From Paractinoplanes bogorensis (GTDB lineage Bacteria; Actinomycetota; Actinomycetes; Mycobacteriales; Micromonosporaceae): DNA of 64,000 bases. The first letter of the stretch is position 1, and every line of letters starts with the position of its first letter. Shown here one piece after another: positions 24,871 through 32,255 of this stretch. Below the pieces are notes generated by a model, which was given only the letters and a program-made list of their open reading frames with translations, did no database searches and was not told the DNA's origin. The position numbers and the translations under genes are program-made. Location of the stretch: NCBI RefSeq assembly GCF_018829635.1, contig NZ_JAHKKG010000007.1, positions 186,001 to 250,000 on the forward strand. The letters run 5' to 3'.

Positions 24871-27800
24871 GTGACAACGGCTTCCTCCCCGCCACGCAGG
24901 TGGCGACGCCTCGCCATCCCCCTAGCCACCGCCCTCGCCGCCGCCGGCCTCGCCGTGGCCGCGAACGGCAGCGCGTTCGCCGCCGACACGCTGCTCTCGC
25001 AGGGCAAACCCACTACCGCCTCGTCCAACGAGACGGCCGACACCGTGGCCGCCAACGCGACCGACGGCAACCCGGGCACCCGCTGGTCGAGCCAGTTCTC
25101 CGACCCGCAGTGGCTGCGCGTCGACCTCGGCCAGACCTCGACCATCACCTCGGTCGTGCTGCAGTGGGAGGCGGCCTACGGCACCGGCTACCAGATCCAG
25201 ACGTCGGCCGACGGCAACGCCTGGACCTCGATCTACACCAAGACCGGCGGTACCGGCGGCACCGAGACGCTGACCGTGAACGGCAGTGGCCGGTACGTCC
25301 GGATGTACGGCACCACCCGCAACGGCGGCTACGGCTATTCGCTGTGGGAGTTCAAGGTCTACGGCAGCACCGGGACCACCACGCCGCCGACCACGCCGCC
25401 GCCGACCACGCTCCCGCCCACTCAGCCGCCGGGTGACTTCACCACCATCTGGCAGGACACCTTCGACGGCGCGGCGGGCACCTCGCCCTCGGCGGCCAAC
25501 TGGCTGATGCGTACGGGAACGCAATATCCCGGCGGAGCGGCCAACTGGGGCACCGGCGAGGTGGAGACGGCCAGCAACTCGACCGCCAACGTCTCGCTCG
25601 ACGGCGCCGGCAAGCTGAACATCAAGGCGATCAAGGACGGCAACGGCAACTGGACGTCCGGCCGCCTGGAGACCCAGCGCACCGACTTCGAGCCGCTGGC
25701 CGGGCAGCAGACCAAGTTCACCGCCGTGCTCAAGCAGCCCAGCGTGGCCAACCAGCTCGGATACTGGCCGGGCTTCCGGGCCACCGGGGCGGCCTACCGC
25801 GGCAACTTCAACAACTGGCCGGGTGTCGGCGAGACCGACATCATGACCGGGGTCAACGGGCGCAGCCAGCTGGCCCAGACCCTGCACTGCGGCACCGCAC
25901 CGGACGGGGTCTGCGCCGAGTACAACGGACGCTCCTCCGGGTTCGCGTCGTGCACCGGCTGCCAGACCGGCTTCCACGAGTACACGCAGATCATCGACCG
26001 CACCAAGACCGACGAGGAGATCCGGTTCTACCTGGACGGGCGGCAGACCTGGGTCGTACGGGAATCGCAGGTCGGTGTGACGGCCTGGAACGCGGCCGTG
26101 CACCACGGGTTCTTCCTGCGCCTCGACCTGGCCATCGGCGGCTCGCTGCCGAACGCGATCGCGGGCCGCACCACGCCGACCGCCGACACCACCTCGGGCG
26201 GCGTGCTCAGCGTCGACTCGGTCAGCGTGGCCCGCACGGCGACCGGCACGGTTCCGGCCGCGATGACCGACCCGGCCGCACCGGGCGGGCCGAGCGTGGT
26301 CAAGGTGACCGGCAGCCAGGGCAACTGGCAGCTGCAGGTCAACGGAGCCCCGTACCAGGTCAAGGGTTTGACCTATGGCCCGCCGCAGGCCGCGGCCGAC
26401 GGCTACATGCGTGATCTGAAGAACATGGGCGCCAACACGATCCGCACCTGGGGCGTGGACGACGCGAACACGCCGACGCTGCTCGACCGGGCTTCCCGGC
26501 AGGGCCTCAAGGTGATCGTCGGGCACTGGCTCAACCAGGGCGCCGACTACGTGAACGACACCGCGTACAAGAACTCGGTCAAGGCCGAGATCGTGGCCCG
26601 GGTCAACACGCTCAAGAACAACCCGGGCGTGCTGATGTGGGACGTCGGCAACGAGGTCATCCTGACCATGCAGGACCACGGGCTGTCGGCGGCCGAGGTC
26701 GAGGCGCGGCGGGTCGGCTACGCCAAGTTCGTCAACGAGGTGGCGGTGGCGATCCACGCGGCCGACCCGAACCACCCGGTGACGTCGACCGACGCGTACA
26801 CGGGCGCCTGGCCCTACTACAAGCAGTACGCTCCGGCGCTCGACCTGCTGGCGGTCAACTCGTACGGCGCGATCAACAACATCTACCCGGACTGGGTGGC
26901 CGGCGGTTACACCAAGCCGTACGTCGTCACCGAGGCCGGCCCCGAGGGCGAGTGGGAGGTGCCCAACGACGTCAACGGGGTGCCGACCGAGCCCAGCGAC
27001 CTCAAGAAGCGGGACCAGTACGCGAGCAGCTGGGCCGCGATCAACGCGCACCCGACGGTGGCCCTGGGCGCGACCGAGTTCCACTACGGACTCGAGAACG
27101 ACTTCGGCGGGGTGTGGCTCAACACCACTCCCGGCGGGTGGCGGCGGCACGGCTACTACTCGCTGAGCCGGGCCTGGACCGGGACGACGCCGGCCAACAC
27201 GCCGCCGGAGATCACCAGCATGACGGTGGCCAACCAGACCGCCGTACCGGCCGGAGGGTCTTTGAATGTCTCGGTGAACGTGACCGACCCGCAGGGTGAC
27301 CTGATCCGCTACAACATGATGTACAGCGACAAGTACGCGGGCGGCGGCACCGGCTTCACCAACGTGACCTTCACCGACAACGGCAACGGCACGTTCACGG
27401 CCAAGGCACCGGAGCGGCTCGGCGTGTGGAAGGTCTACGTGTACGCGTTCGACGGCCACGGCAACGTCGGGATCGAGCAGAAGTCGATCCGCGTCGTCGC
27501 CCCGCCCGAGACCGGCACCAACCTGTCGCGGGGCAAGACCGCCACCGCGTCCACCTATCAGCCCACCGGCACGAACGGGCCACAGCTTCCCTCGTACGCC
27601 GTCGACGGCGACTACGGCACACGGTGGGCCAGCGAATGGGTCGGCACCGCGTGGCTGCAGGTCGACCTGGGTTCGGTGCAGTCGTTCAACAAGGTGCGGC
27701 TGGCCTGGGAGGCGGCGTACGCGACCGGCTACCAGATCCAGACGTCGAACGACGGCACCAACTGGACGACGGTCTATTCGACGACAAGCGGGGACGGCGG

Positions 27801-27912
27801 CTTCGACGAGCTGAACGTCTCCGGGTCGGGTCGCTACGTCCGGATGAACGGGCTGACGCGGGCCACCACGTACGGATATTCGCTCTACGAGTTCGGTGTC
27901 TACCGGGTCTGA
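24871..27912 (+). CDS. Secreted multidomain glycosidase: discoidin - GH16-like - TIM barrel - discoidin
   Basis: GTG 24871 is preceded by AGGAG and gives 1013 residues. Upstream in-frame starts would place the operator inside the gene. The signal peptide ends near SAFA|ADT. Domains in order: an F5/8-type (CBM32-like) module, about 38-165; a Thr-Pro linker; a GH16-like fold, about 190-455; a GH2/GH5/GH72-like TIM barrel, about 475-800, with putative acid/base E595 (WDVGNEVI) and nucleophile E688 (VVTEAGPEG); an Ig-like stretch; and a second discoidin module to the end. In the GH16 part, the ExDxxE catalytic motif reads ETDIMT (E321, D323, T326), so the acid/base Glu is lost and that domain may only bind glycan. 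It is probably an extracellular beta-glucan enzyme controlled by the LacI protein at 30616. The exact GH family of the barrel is uncertain. Confidence 0.82.
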   Translation: MTTASSPPRRWRRLAIPLATALAAAGLAVAANGSAFAADTLLSQGKPTTASSNETADTVAANATDGNPGTRWSSQFSDPQWLRVDLGQTSTITSVVLQWEAAYGTGYQIQTSADGNAWTSIYTKTGGTGGTETLTVNGSGRYVRMYGTTRNGGYGYSLWEFKVYGSTGTTTPPTTPPPTTLPPTQPPGDFTTIWQDTFDGAAGTSPSAANWLMRTGTQYPGGAANWGTGEVETASNSTANVSLDGAGKLNIKAIKDGNGNWTSGRLETQRTDFEPLAGQQTKFTAVLKQPSVANQLGYWPGFRATGAAYRGNFNNWPGVGETDIMTGVNGRSQLAQTLHCGTAPDGVCAEYNGRSSGFASCTGCQTGFHEYTQIIDRTKTDEEIRFYLDGRQTWVVRESQVGVTAWNAAVHHGFFLRLDLAIGGSLPNAIAGRTTPTADTTSGGVLSVDSVSVARTATGTVPAAMTDPAAPGGPSVVKVTGSQGNWQLQVNGAPYQVKGLTYGPPQAAADGYMRDLKNMGANTIRTWGVDDANTPTLLDRASRQGLKVIVGHWLNQGADYVNDTAYKNSVKAEIVARVNTLKNNPGVLMWDVGNEVILTMQDHGLSAAEVEARRVGYAKFVNEVAVAIHAADPNHPVTSTDAYTGAWPYYKQYAPALDLLAVNSYGAINNIYPDWVAGGYTKPYVVTEAGPEGEWEVPNDVNGVPTEPSDLKKRDQYASSWAAINAHPTVALGATEFHYGLENDFGGVWLNTTPGGWRRHGYYSLSRAWTGTTPANTPPEITSMTVANQTAVPAGGSLNVSVNVTDPQGDLIRYNMMYSDKYAGGGTGFTNVTFTDNGNGTFTAKAPERLGVWKVYVYAFDGHGNVGIEQKSIRVVAPPETGTNLSRGKTATASTYQPTGTNGPQLPSYAVDGDYGTRWASEWVGTAWLQVDLGSVQSFNKVRLAWEAAYATGYQIQTSNDGTNWTTVYSTTSGDGGFDELNVSGSGRYVRMNGLTRATTYGYSLYEFGVYRV

Positions 27913-27924
27913 TTCTCCCCAGCC

Positions 27925-27969
27925 CCTTCTTCGCCCCGGCCCTGAGTTCTAGGGTCGGGGCGAAGGAGG
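27925..27969 (+). promoter_or_regulatory. 19-bp stem that covers the VOC gene ribosome site; also a possible terminator
   Basis: Positions 27925-27943 pair with 27951-27969 at all 19 positions (two G-T wobbles) around a 7-nt loop. The right arm includes AAGGAGG, the Shine-Dalgarno sequence of the gene at 27979. Transcripts reading through from the glycosidase would hide that ribosome site. There is no U-tract. Confidence 0.6.
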
Positions 27970-27978
27970 TGGCGTCCC

Positions 27979-28353
27979 ATGAACTCAGTGATCCACTTCG
28001 AGGTGCCGTTCGACGACGGCGAGCGCGCCACGACGTTCTACCGCGAGGCCTTCGGCTGGGCGCTCGACTCGATGCCCGGCTACCGCTACACGATGGCCAC
28101 GACCACGCCGACCGATGACCAGGGCCGCCCGGCCGCGCCCGGCGGCATCAACGGCGGCATGCTGGCCCGGACCGGCCCGATCACGGCGCCGGTCATCACC
28201 ATCGGCGTCGACAGCATCGACGAGGCGCTGGCCACCGTCGAGAAGCTCGGCGGCAAGACCGCGATCGGGCGGCAGCCGGTCGGCGGGATGGGTTTCAGTG
28301 CCTACTTCCACGATACCGAGGGCAACCTGATCGGCCTCTGGGAGAACGCCTGA
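27979..28353 (+). CDS. VOC-superfamily (glyoxalase/dioxygenase-fold) protein
   Basis: The protein has 124 residues. Two beta-alpha-beta-beta-beta units are visible: VIHFEVPFDDGERATTFYRE and ITIGVDSIDEALATVEKLGG, ending YFHDTEGNLIGLWEN. The metal-ligand pattern is only partly present (His in VIHFEV, Glu in DTEGN). Single-domain proteins of this kind dimerise. AAGGAGGT gives an optimal ribosome site but lies inside the 27925-27969 stem. Substrate is unknown. Confidence 0.85.
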   Translation: MNSVIHFEVPFDDGERATTFYREAFGWALDSMPGYRYTMATTTPTDDQGRPAAPGGINGGMLARTGPITAPVITIGVDSIDEALATVEKLGGKTAIGRQPVGGMGFSAYFHDTEGNLIGLWENA

Positions 28354-28404
28354 GGGCTCCGGAATAACAAAAAATCCGGTAGTCATTCATCAATACCCGC
28401 ATTA

Positions 28405-28434
28405 TTGACACCGGCCCCTTTAAACAGCCAGAAT
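28405..28434 (+). promoter_or_regulatory. Promoter giving a probably leaderless DUF305 transcript
   Basis: TTGACA (28405-28410), an 18-bp spacer and CAGAAT (28429-28434) end 7 bp before GTG 28442. Transcription should therefore start at or next to the start codon. No Shine-Dalgarno sequence precedes the gene, as expected for a leaderless mRNA. Confidence 0.6.
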
Positions 28435-28441
28435 CGCGAAC

Positions 28442-29008
28442 GTGAAATATGTTCCCCGGATTCTGCTGGTCGCGGTGCTCGGCGTGTCGGGCTGCTCGGC
28501 GACGGGATCCGGCACCTCGGGCCCGCCCCCGGCCGGCCCGAGCGCGCAGGCCGCGGCGGCCGGTTTCGGCGGCACCGACCTGGCCTGGATCGAGATCAAC
28601 ATCGCCATGTCGGAGCAGCTTCTGCCGCTGCTCGAGCTGGCACCGAAGCGGACGAAGAACCCGCAGACGCTGTCCACGGTTCTGCAGGTCAAGGGGTTCA
28701 CCGACGCCGAGCTGAGCGTTCTGCGCCAGCTGCACACCCGGGCCGGGCTGCCCACGGAGAACCCGCACGAGGGCATGCCGATGCCGGGGATGGTCACGCC
28801 CGACGACGTCAAGGAAGCCTCGCAGCTGAGCGGGCCCGCCTTCGACAAGACGGTCAGCCGGCTCATCCGGGCCCACCTCGAACAGGGCCAGAGCCTGGCC
28901 CGCAGCGAGGACAAATCGGGGATCGAACCGCAGACCCGCGATCTGGCGCTGCAAATTCTGCGGACCCGTTCCGGGGCCTTGTCCACAATGCCGAGTGCCG
29001 CGCCATAA
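28442..29008 (+). CDS. DUF305-family lipoprotein
   Basis: The protein has 188 residues. A short signal ends in a lipobox, LGVSGC, with C18 as the lipidated residue, followed by a Gly/Pro/Ser spacer. The body has a DUF305-like four-helix pattern (DLAWIEINIAMSEQLLPLLELA ... LIRAHLEQGQSLARSEDKSG). The Met/His-containing HEGMPMPGM loop could bind metal. The usual DUF305 HHxxM motifs are not all kept (the first helix reads EINIAMSEQ rather than MxxHHxQA), so it is a divergent member. Membrane-anchored, outer face. A bidirectional terminator follows. Confidence 0.7.
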   Translation: MKYVPRILLVAVLGVSGCSATGSGTSGPPPAGPSAQAAAAGFGGTDLAWIEINIAMSEQLLPLLELAPKRTKNPQTLSTVLQVKGFTDAELSVLRQLHTRAGLPTENPHEGMPMPGMVTPDDVKEASQLSGPAFDKTVSRLIRAHLEQGQSLARSEDKSGIEPQTRDLALQILRTRSGALSTMPSAAP

Positions 29009-29010
29009 AG

Positions 29011-29042
29011 AAACGGGCACCGTCCGCGGACGGTGCCCGTTT
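29011..29042. terminator. Bidirectional terminator between convergent genes
   Basis: AAACGGGCACCGTCC (29011-29025) and GGACGGTGCCCGTTT (29028-29042) form a perfect stem around GC, with A- and T-rich outer ends. It serves both the DUF305 gene and the DUF1996 gene that ends at 29060. Confidence 0.85.
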
Positions 29043-29059
29043 GTTCGTGCGAGTGACGG

Positions 29060-30457
29060 TTACGGCAGCACGTAGTTCTCGTTCAGTGCGGCGCCGCGGT
29101 CAGGCTTGTAGAGGTCGAAACCGCGCGGGTCACACTGCAGGCCACCGTTGATGCAGTGGGTGACCAGGGCGGCCAGCGTCCGCGGGTCGAAGGCGTTGAA
29201 CACGTCGTAGTGGAACGAGAAGCCGCGGCCGCTGGAGAAGCGGACGTTGCTCATGTTGCCGCTCACCGGCCACGCCATCTTGAACTCGATCATCGGGACG
29301 GCCACCGGGTGCGAGGCCGGGCAGACGCCGAGCACCGGGTACGCCATGTGGCTCTTGTGGTCGGGCGTGTCCAGGTGCAGGCCGTTCCAGCAGCTCGGAG
29401 CCTGGAAGCGGACGTTGAGCTGGCTGCCCGCGGCACAGTTGGCCGGGATGTCCCAGTTGAACGACAGGTCACCGCACTCGAAGCCCTCGACCGCGCCCGG
29501 GTGGTTGCGGAAGTCTTCGAGGGTCGAGGTCGGGCTGCCGACCACGTAACGCAGGCCCTCGGGGAACGGGCGCACGCTGCGGTAGTCGATGACCCCGGAC
29601 TTGTAGTAGATGGTCTGCCGGCCGACCGGCTGCACCGCGGTGTCGCCGTTGAGCAGCGTCGGCATCCAGTAACCGGTCTTGTCACCGGGCGTGATGCACG
29701 AGGTGCCGCCGCCCTTGAGGCTGGCCACCGTCGTGTTCGCGTTCGTCGTGGTGTTGCCCATGAACGTGTGCGAGTGCGAGGCGCCGGGCAGGCCGGGGAA
29801 GACGATCGGGTCGTCGTTCAGGTTGGTGCGGCTCACCGAGCAGTTCATCTGGAACTCGTGGTGGGTCGTCGGCGGGTTCGTGTCCGGCGGCACCGCGGTC
29901 GACGGCACCACCCCGGTCACCGGCGGGTTGGCCATCACATAGCCGGCGCCGCTGGTCGGCGGTGCGCTGGTCAGGGTGCCGTAGACCTGGAACTCGTACA
30001 GCGAGTAGCCGTAGCCGGTGCCGCGCTGGGTGCCGTACATGCGCACGTAGCGACCCGAGCCGCTGACCGACAGCGTCTGCGTGCCGCCGGTGGCGTTGGT
30101 CGTGCTGTAGACGTTCGTCCAGTTGTTGCCGTCGGCCGACGTCTGGATCTGGAAGGCTTTCGCGTACGCCGCCTCCCAGGTCAGCTTGACCTGGCTGATG
30201 GTGGCGGTGCCGCCGAGGTCGACGCGCAGCCACTGCGGGTCGCTCCACGCGCTGCCCCACCGGGTGGTGAGGTTGCCGTCGACAGCCGCGGCGGCCGGGG
30301 CGCCACCGTTCTCGGACGACGACGCGAGCGTGGGCCGGCCCTGGGAAAGCAGGGTGTCCGCCGCCTGGGCGGTGCGGACACCGGTGAGTACGGCGGTGAC
30401 GGTGAGGGCCGCCACCGCGCCGATGGTCAGAAAGCGCCGTGGTCGATGGGGATTCAC
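29060..30457 (-). CDS. Secreted discoidin-DUF1996 protein
   Basis: The protein has 465 residues from GTG 30457 with AAGGAG upstream. The signal peptide ends TAQA|ADT. An F5/8-type discoidin module follows (about 33-160), strongly like the one in the glycosidase at 24871 (ADTLLSQG, DPQWLRVDLG, SGSGRYVRMYGT, GYGYSLYEF). The rest is a DUF1996 domain with the conserved FPGLPGASHSHTFMGN, GLRYVVGSPTS, ECGDLSFNWDIP and SHMAYPV segments and several Cys. DUF1996 proteins of fungi and actinomycetes are extracellular; His-rich conserved motifs suggest metal or glycan chemistry, but no activity is certain. Its operator and promoter match those of the glycosidase, so both should be induced together. Confidence 0.87.
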   Translation of the reverse strand: MNPHRPRRFLTIGAVAALTVTAVLTGVRTAQAADTLLSQGRPTLASSSENGGAPAAAAVDGNLTTRWGSAWSDPQWLRVDLGGTATISQVKLTWEAAYAKAFQIQTSADGNNWTNVYSTTNATGGTQTLSVSGSGRYVRMYGTQRGTGYGYSLYEFQVYGTLTSAPPTSGAGYVMANPPVTGVVPSTAVPPDTNPPTTHHEFQMNCSVSRTNLNDDPIVFPGLPGASHSHTFMGNTTTNANTTVASLKGGGTSCITPGDKTGYWMPTLLNGDTAVQPVGRQTIYYKSGVIDYRSVRPFPEGLRYVVGSPTSTLEDFRNHPGAVEGFECGDLSFNWDIPANCAAGSQLNVRFQAPSCWNGLHLDTPDHKSHMAYPVLGVCPASHPVAVPMIEFKMAWPVSGNMSNVRFSSGRGFSFHYDVFNAFDPRTLAALVTHCINGGLQCDPRGFDLYKPDRGAALNENYVLP

Positions 30458-30477
30458 TAGGTCTCCTTCGGGGGATT

Positions 30478-30491
30478 GGAGAGCGCTTTCC
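30478..30491. promoter_or_regulatory. LacI-type operator before the DUF1996 gene
   Basis: GGAGAGCGCTTTCC, identical to the site at 24826, lies 2 bp downstream of the -10 TAACAC (read leftward) and 21 bp before the start codon. Confidence 0.75.
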
Positions 30492-30493
30492 GA

Positions 30494-30522
30494 GTGTTAC
30501 GCTCCGATGTCAGGGACGTCAA
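30494..30522 (-). promoter_or_regulatory. Promoter of the DUF1996 gene
   Basis: On the minus strand TTGACG (30522-30517), 17 bp, then TAACAC (30499-30494). The -10 hexamer and spacer length are the same as in the glycosidase promoter at 24784. Confidence 0.6.
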
Positions 30523-30580
30523 TACGTACGCGGGTTTCCGCTGGTTCCGGAACTCTCCCGGCCGGCGTTTCGACTCGCAG

Positions 30581-30594
30581 GGAGAGCGCTCTCC
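30581..30594. promoter_or_regulatory. Perfect palindromic operator before the lacI gene
   Basis: GGAGAGCGCTCTCC is a fully symmetric 14-mer with the central CG typical of LacI-family sites. It covers the predicted -35 region of the gene at 30616, which implies autorepression. Confidence 0.75.
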
Positions 30595-30602
30595 ACCTGT
30601 GC

Positions 30603-30608
30603 TATAAA
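30603..30608 (+). promoter_or_regulatory. -10 element of a leaderless lacI transcript
   Basis: TATAAA lies 7 bp before ATG 30616 and no ribosome site is present. The mRNA probably begins at the start codon. Confidence 0.55.
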
Positions 30609-30615
30609 GACGTCC

Positions 30616-31650
30616 ATGAGAACCGAGCGGCTCCCGACCCTCGAGGACGTGGCCCGGGAGGCCGGGGTGTCCCGAGCGACCGTGTCCCGCGTCATCAACG
30701 GGATCCGCAACGTCGACCCCCAGCTGCACGAGGTGGTGTGGGACGCGGTCGGCCGCACCGGCTACGTGCCCAACCGGCTGGCCCGCTCGCTGGTCACCCG
30801 GCGCACCGGCACGGTCGCGCTGGTCGTCTCCGACTCCGAGACCCACGACGACGACCCGTTCATGGGCCGGTTCTTCGCCGATCCCTACTTCGGCCGGGTC
30901 GTCGGCGGGCTGATGAGCGTGCTGCGCGGCCAGGGCGTCCAGCTCGCCCTGCAGATCGTCGGCACCGACGACGGGCGCAAACGGCTGGTCGGCGACCTGC
31001 GCAACGGCCAGGCCGACGGCGCCATCGTGCTGTCCCTTCCGGCCGTCGACCCGCTGCCCCGCATGCTGACCGAGGGCGGGGTGCCGGCCGTGCTGATCGG
31101 GCGCCCGGCCGAGCCGGTGCCGATCGACTACGTCGACCTGGCCAACGACACCGGCGCCGCGCTGGCCGCGGAACACCTGCTGACCCGCGGCTGCCAGCGC
31201 ATCGGCATGATCTCGGGACCGGCCGACGTGCCCGCCAGCAGCGACCGCATCGCGGGCTTCCGCCGGTCACTGGCCCGGCGCGGCCACGGCTGGGTGCCGA
31301 CCGAGACCGGCAACTTCACCCGCGACAGCGGCGAGATCGCCATGCGCGACCTGCTGGCCGCCAACCCGCAGCTCGACGGCGTCTTCGTGGCCAACGACCT
31401 GATGGCGCTGGGCGCCCTGGCCGCGCTGCGCTCAGCCGGCCGCGACGTGCCGGGCGACGTGGCCGTGGTCGGCTTCGACGACAGCAGCGCCGCGGTGGCC
31501 GCCTCGCCCGCGCTGACCACGATCCGCCACCCGCTCGAAGACATGGCCGCCGAGGCCGCCCGCATGCTGCTGGCCCGCATCGAAGAGCCGGCCATGCGCG
31601 TCGCGTCGGTCATCTACGAGCCCGCCCTGATCGAGCGCGGCTCGGCCTGA
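30616..31650 (+). CDS. LacI-family repressor of the glycosidase/DUF1996 locus
   Basis: ATG 30616 gives 344 residues. In-frame codons back to 30439 are rejected because the HTH must be N-terminal and a -10 sits at 30603. The HTH is LEDVAREAGVSRATVSRVIN, followed by the hinge helix PNRLARSL. The sugar-binding periplasmic-type domain shows VALVVSD, GAIVLS, VANDLMALGA and DVAVVGFDDS. It is divergent from the DUF1996 gene. Four GGAGAGCGCTYTCC-type sites in this window lie at 24700, 24826, 30478 and 30581. The effector is probably a glucan-derived oligosaccharide. Assignment of those sites to this protein is inference from position. Confidence 0.88.
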   Translation: MRTERLPTLEDVAREAGVSRATVSRVINGIRNVDPQLHEVVWDAVGRTGYVPNRLARSLVTRRTGTVALVVSDSETHDDDPFMGRFFADPYFGRVVGGLMSVLRGQGVQLALQIVGTDDGRKRLVGDLRNGQADGAIVLSLPAVDPLPRMLTEGGVPAVLIGRPAEPVPIDYVDLANDTGAALAAEHLLTRGCQRIGMISGPADVPASSDRIAGFRRSLARRGHGWVPTETGNFTRDSGEIAMRDLLAANPQLDGVFVANDLMALGALAALRSAGRDVPGDVAVVGFDDSSAAVAASPALTTIRHPLEDMAAEAARMLLARIEEPAMRVASVIYEPALIERGSA

Positions 31651-31654
31651 GCCG

Positions 31655-31687
31655 GGGCGGGCGCCGGCCACGGGGCAGCGCCCGCCC
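31655..31687 (+). terminator. Hairpin after lacI
   Basis: GGGCGGGCGC (31655-31664) pairs perfectly with GCGCCCGCCC (31678-31687); the loop is 13 nt. There is no U-tract. Confidence 0.55.
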
Positions 31688-31825
31688 TGCCCGCGCATAC
31701 CCGAGCACACTGTCGTGAGTCGTTGCGGACCGTCGCGCAGACCTGGCCACGATGCCCCGGGACGGGAGTCCGGGAGCGTTCCTCGAGCGGGCCGCCGAGA
31801 AACTTCGAGAAAGTTCGGCGGATGA

Positions 31826-31852
31826 TGTCGAGGACCGGTGGGTCGCTCCGAC
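31826..31852 (+). promoter_or_regulatory. Candidate ECF42-type autoregulated promoter
   Basis: TGTCGA (31826-31831), a 17-bp spacer, then CGAC (31849-31852). From memory, ECF42 sigma factors use a TGTCGA -35 and a CGA-type -10 before the gene of their DGPF partner, and this is the position expected here. The -10 is too short to be conclusive. Confidence 0.5.
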
Positions 31853-31892
31853 CGGACGGTGACAGAGCGATCAGCGACAGGGGAGTCAGACG

Positions 31893-32255
31893 ATGAAGTA
31901 CATGCTGATGATGTTCGGGGACGGCGGCGACATGGCGGCCACCGTCGATCCGGCCTGGGTGCGCGACATGATCACGTGGATGCACGACTTCGACGCCGAG
32001 TTGCGGAAGTCGGGGGAGCTGCTCGAGGACCACGGGCTGGCGTTCCCGTCGACGGCCAAGACCGTCAGCTACGACGAGGGCCAGGTCGCCGTCACCGACG
32101 GGCCCTTCGCCGAGAGCAAGGAATCCCTCGCCGGGTTCTGGATCATCGACGTGGCGGGGGAGGACCGGGCGCTCGAGCTGGCCGGGAAGATCGCCTTCTG
32201 GTCGCGCAAGGTGGAGGTGCGCGAGGTGCACGACCAGGCGCCGGAGTTCGAATGA
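31893..32255 (+). CDS. YCII-related DGPF-family protein
   Basis: The protein has 120 residues with a ferredoxin-like YCII fold. The family-naming motif is in VAVTDGPFAESKESLAGFWI (DGPF at 69-72). The N-terminus MKYMLMMFGDG is typical. Its stop overlaps the start of the sigma-factor gene (ATGA, 32252-32255). DGPF proteins are the conserved neighbours and targets of ECF42-type sigma factors. No enzyme activity is established. Confidence 0.9.
   Translation: MKYMLMMFGDGGDMAATVDPAWVRDMITWMHDFDAELRKSGELLEDHGLAFPSTAKTVSYDEGQVAVTDGPFAESKESLAGFWIIDVAGEDRALELAGKIAFWSRKVEVREVHDQAPEFE

Noticed and set aside
30439..30615. Longer N-terminus for the LacI protein
   Set aside because: It would cover the operators and the TATAAA element, and LacI proteins begin with the HTH, as found from 30616.
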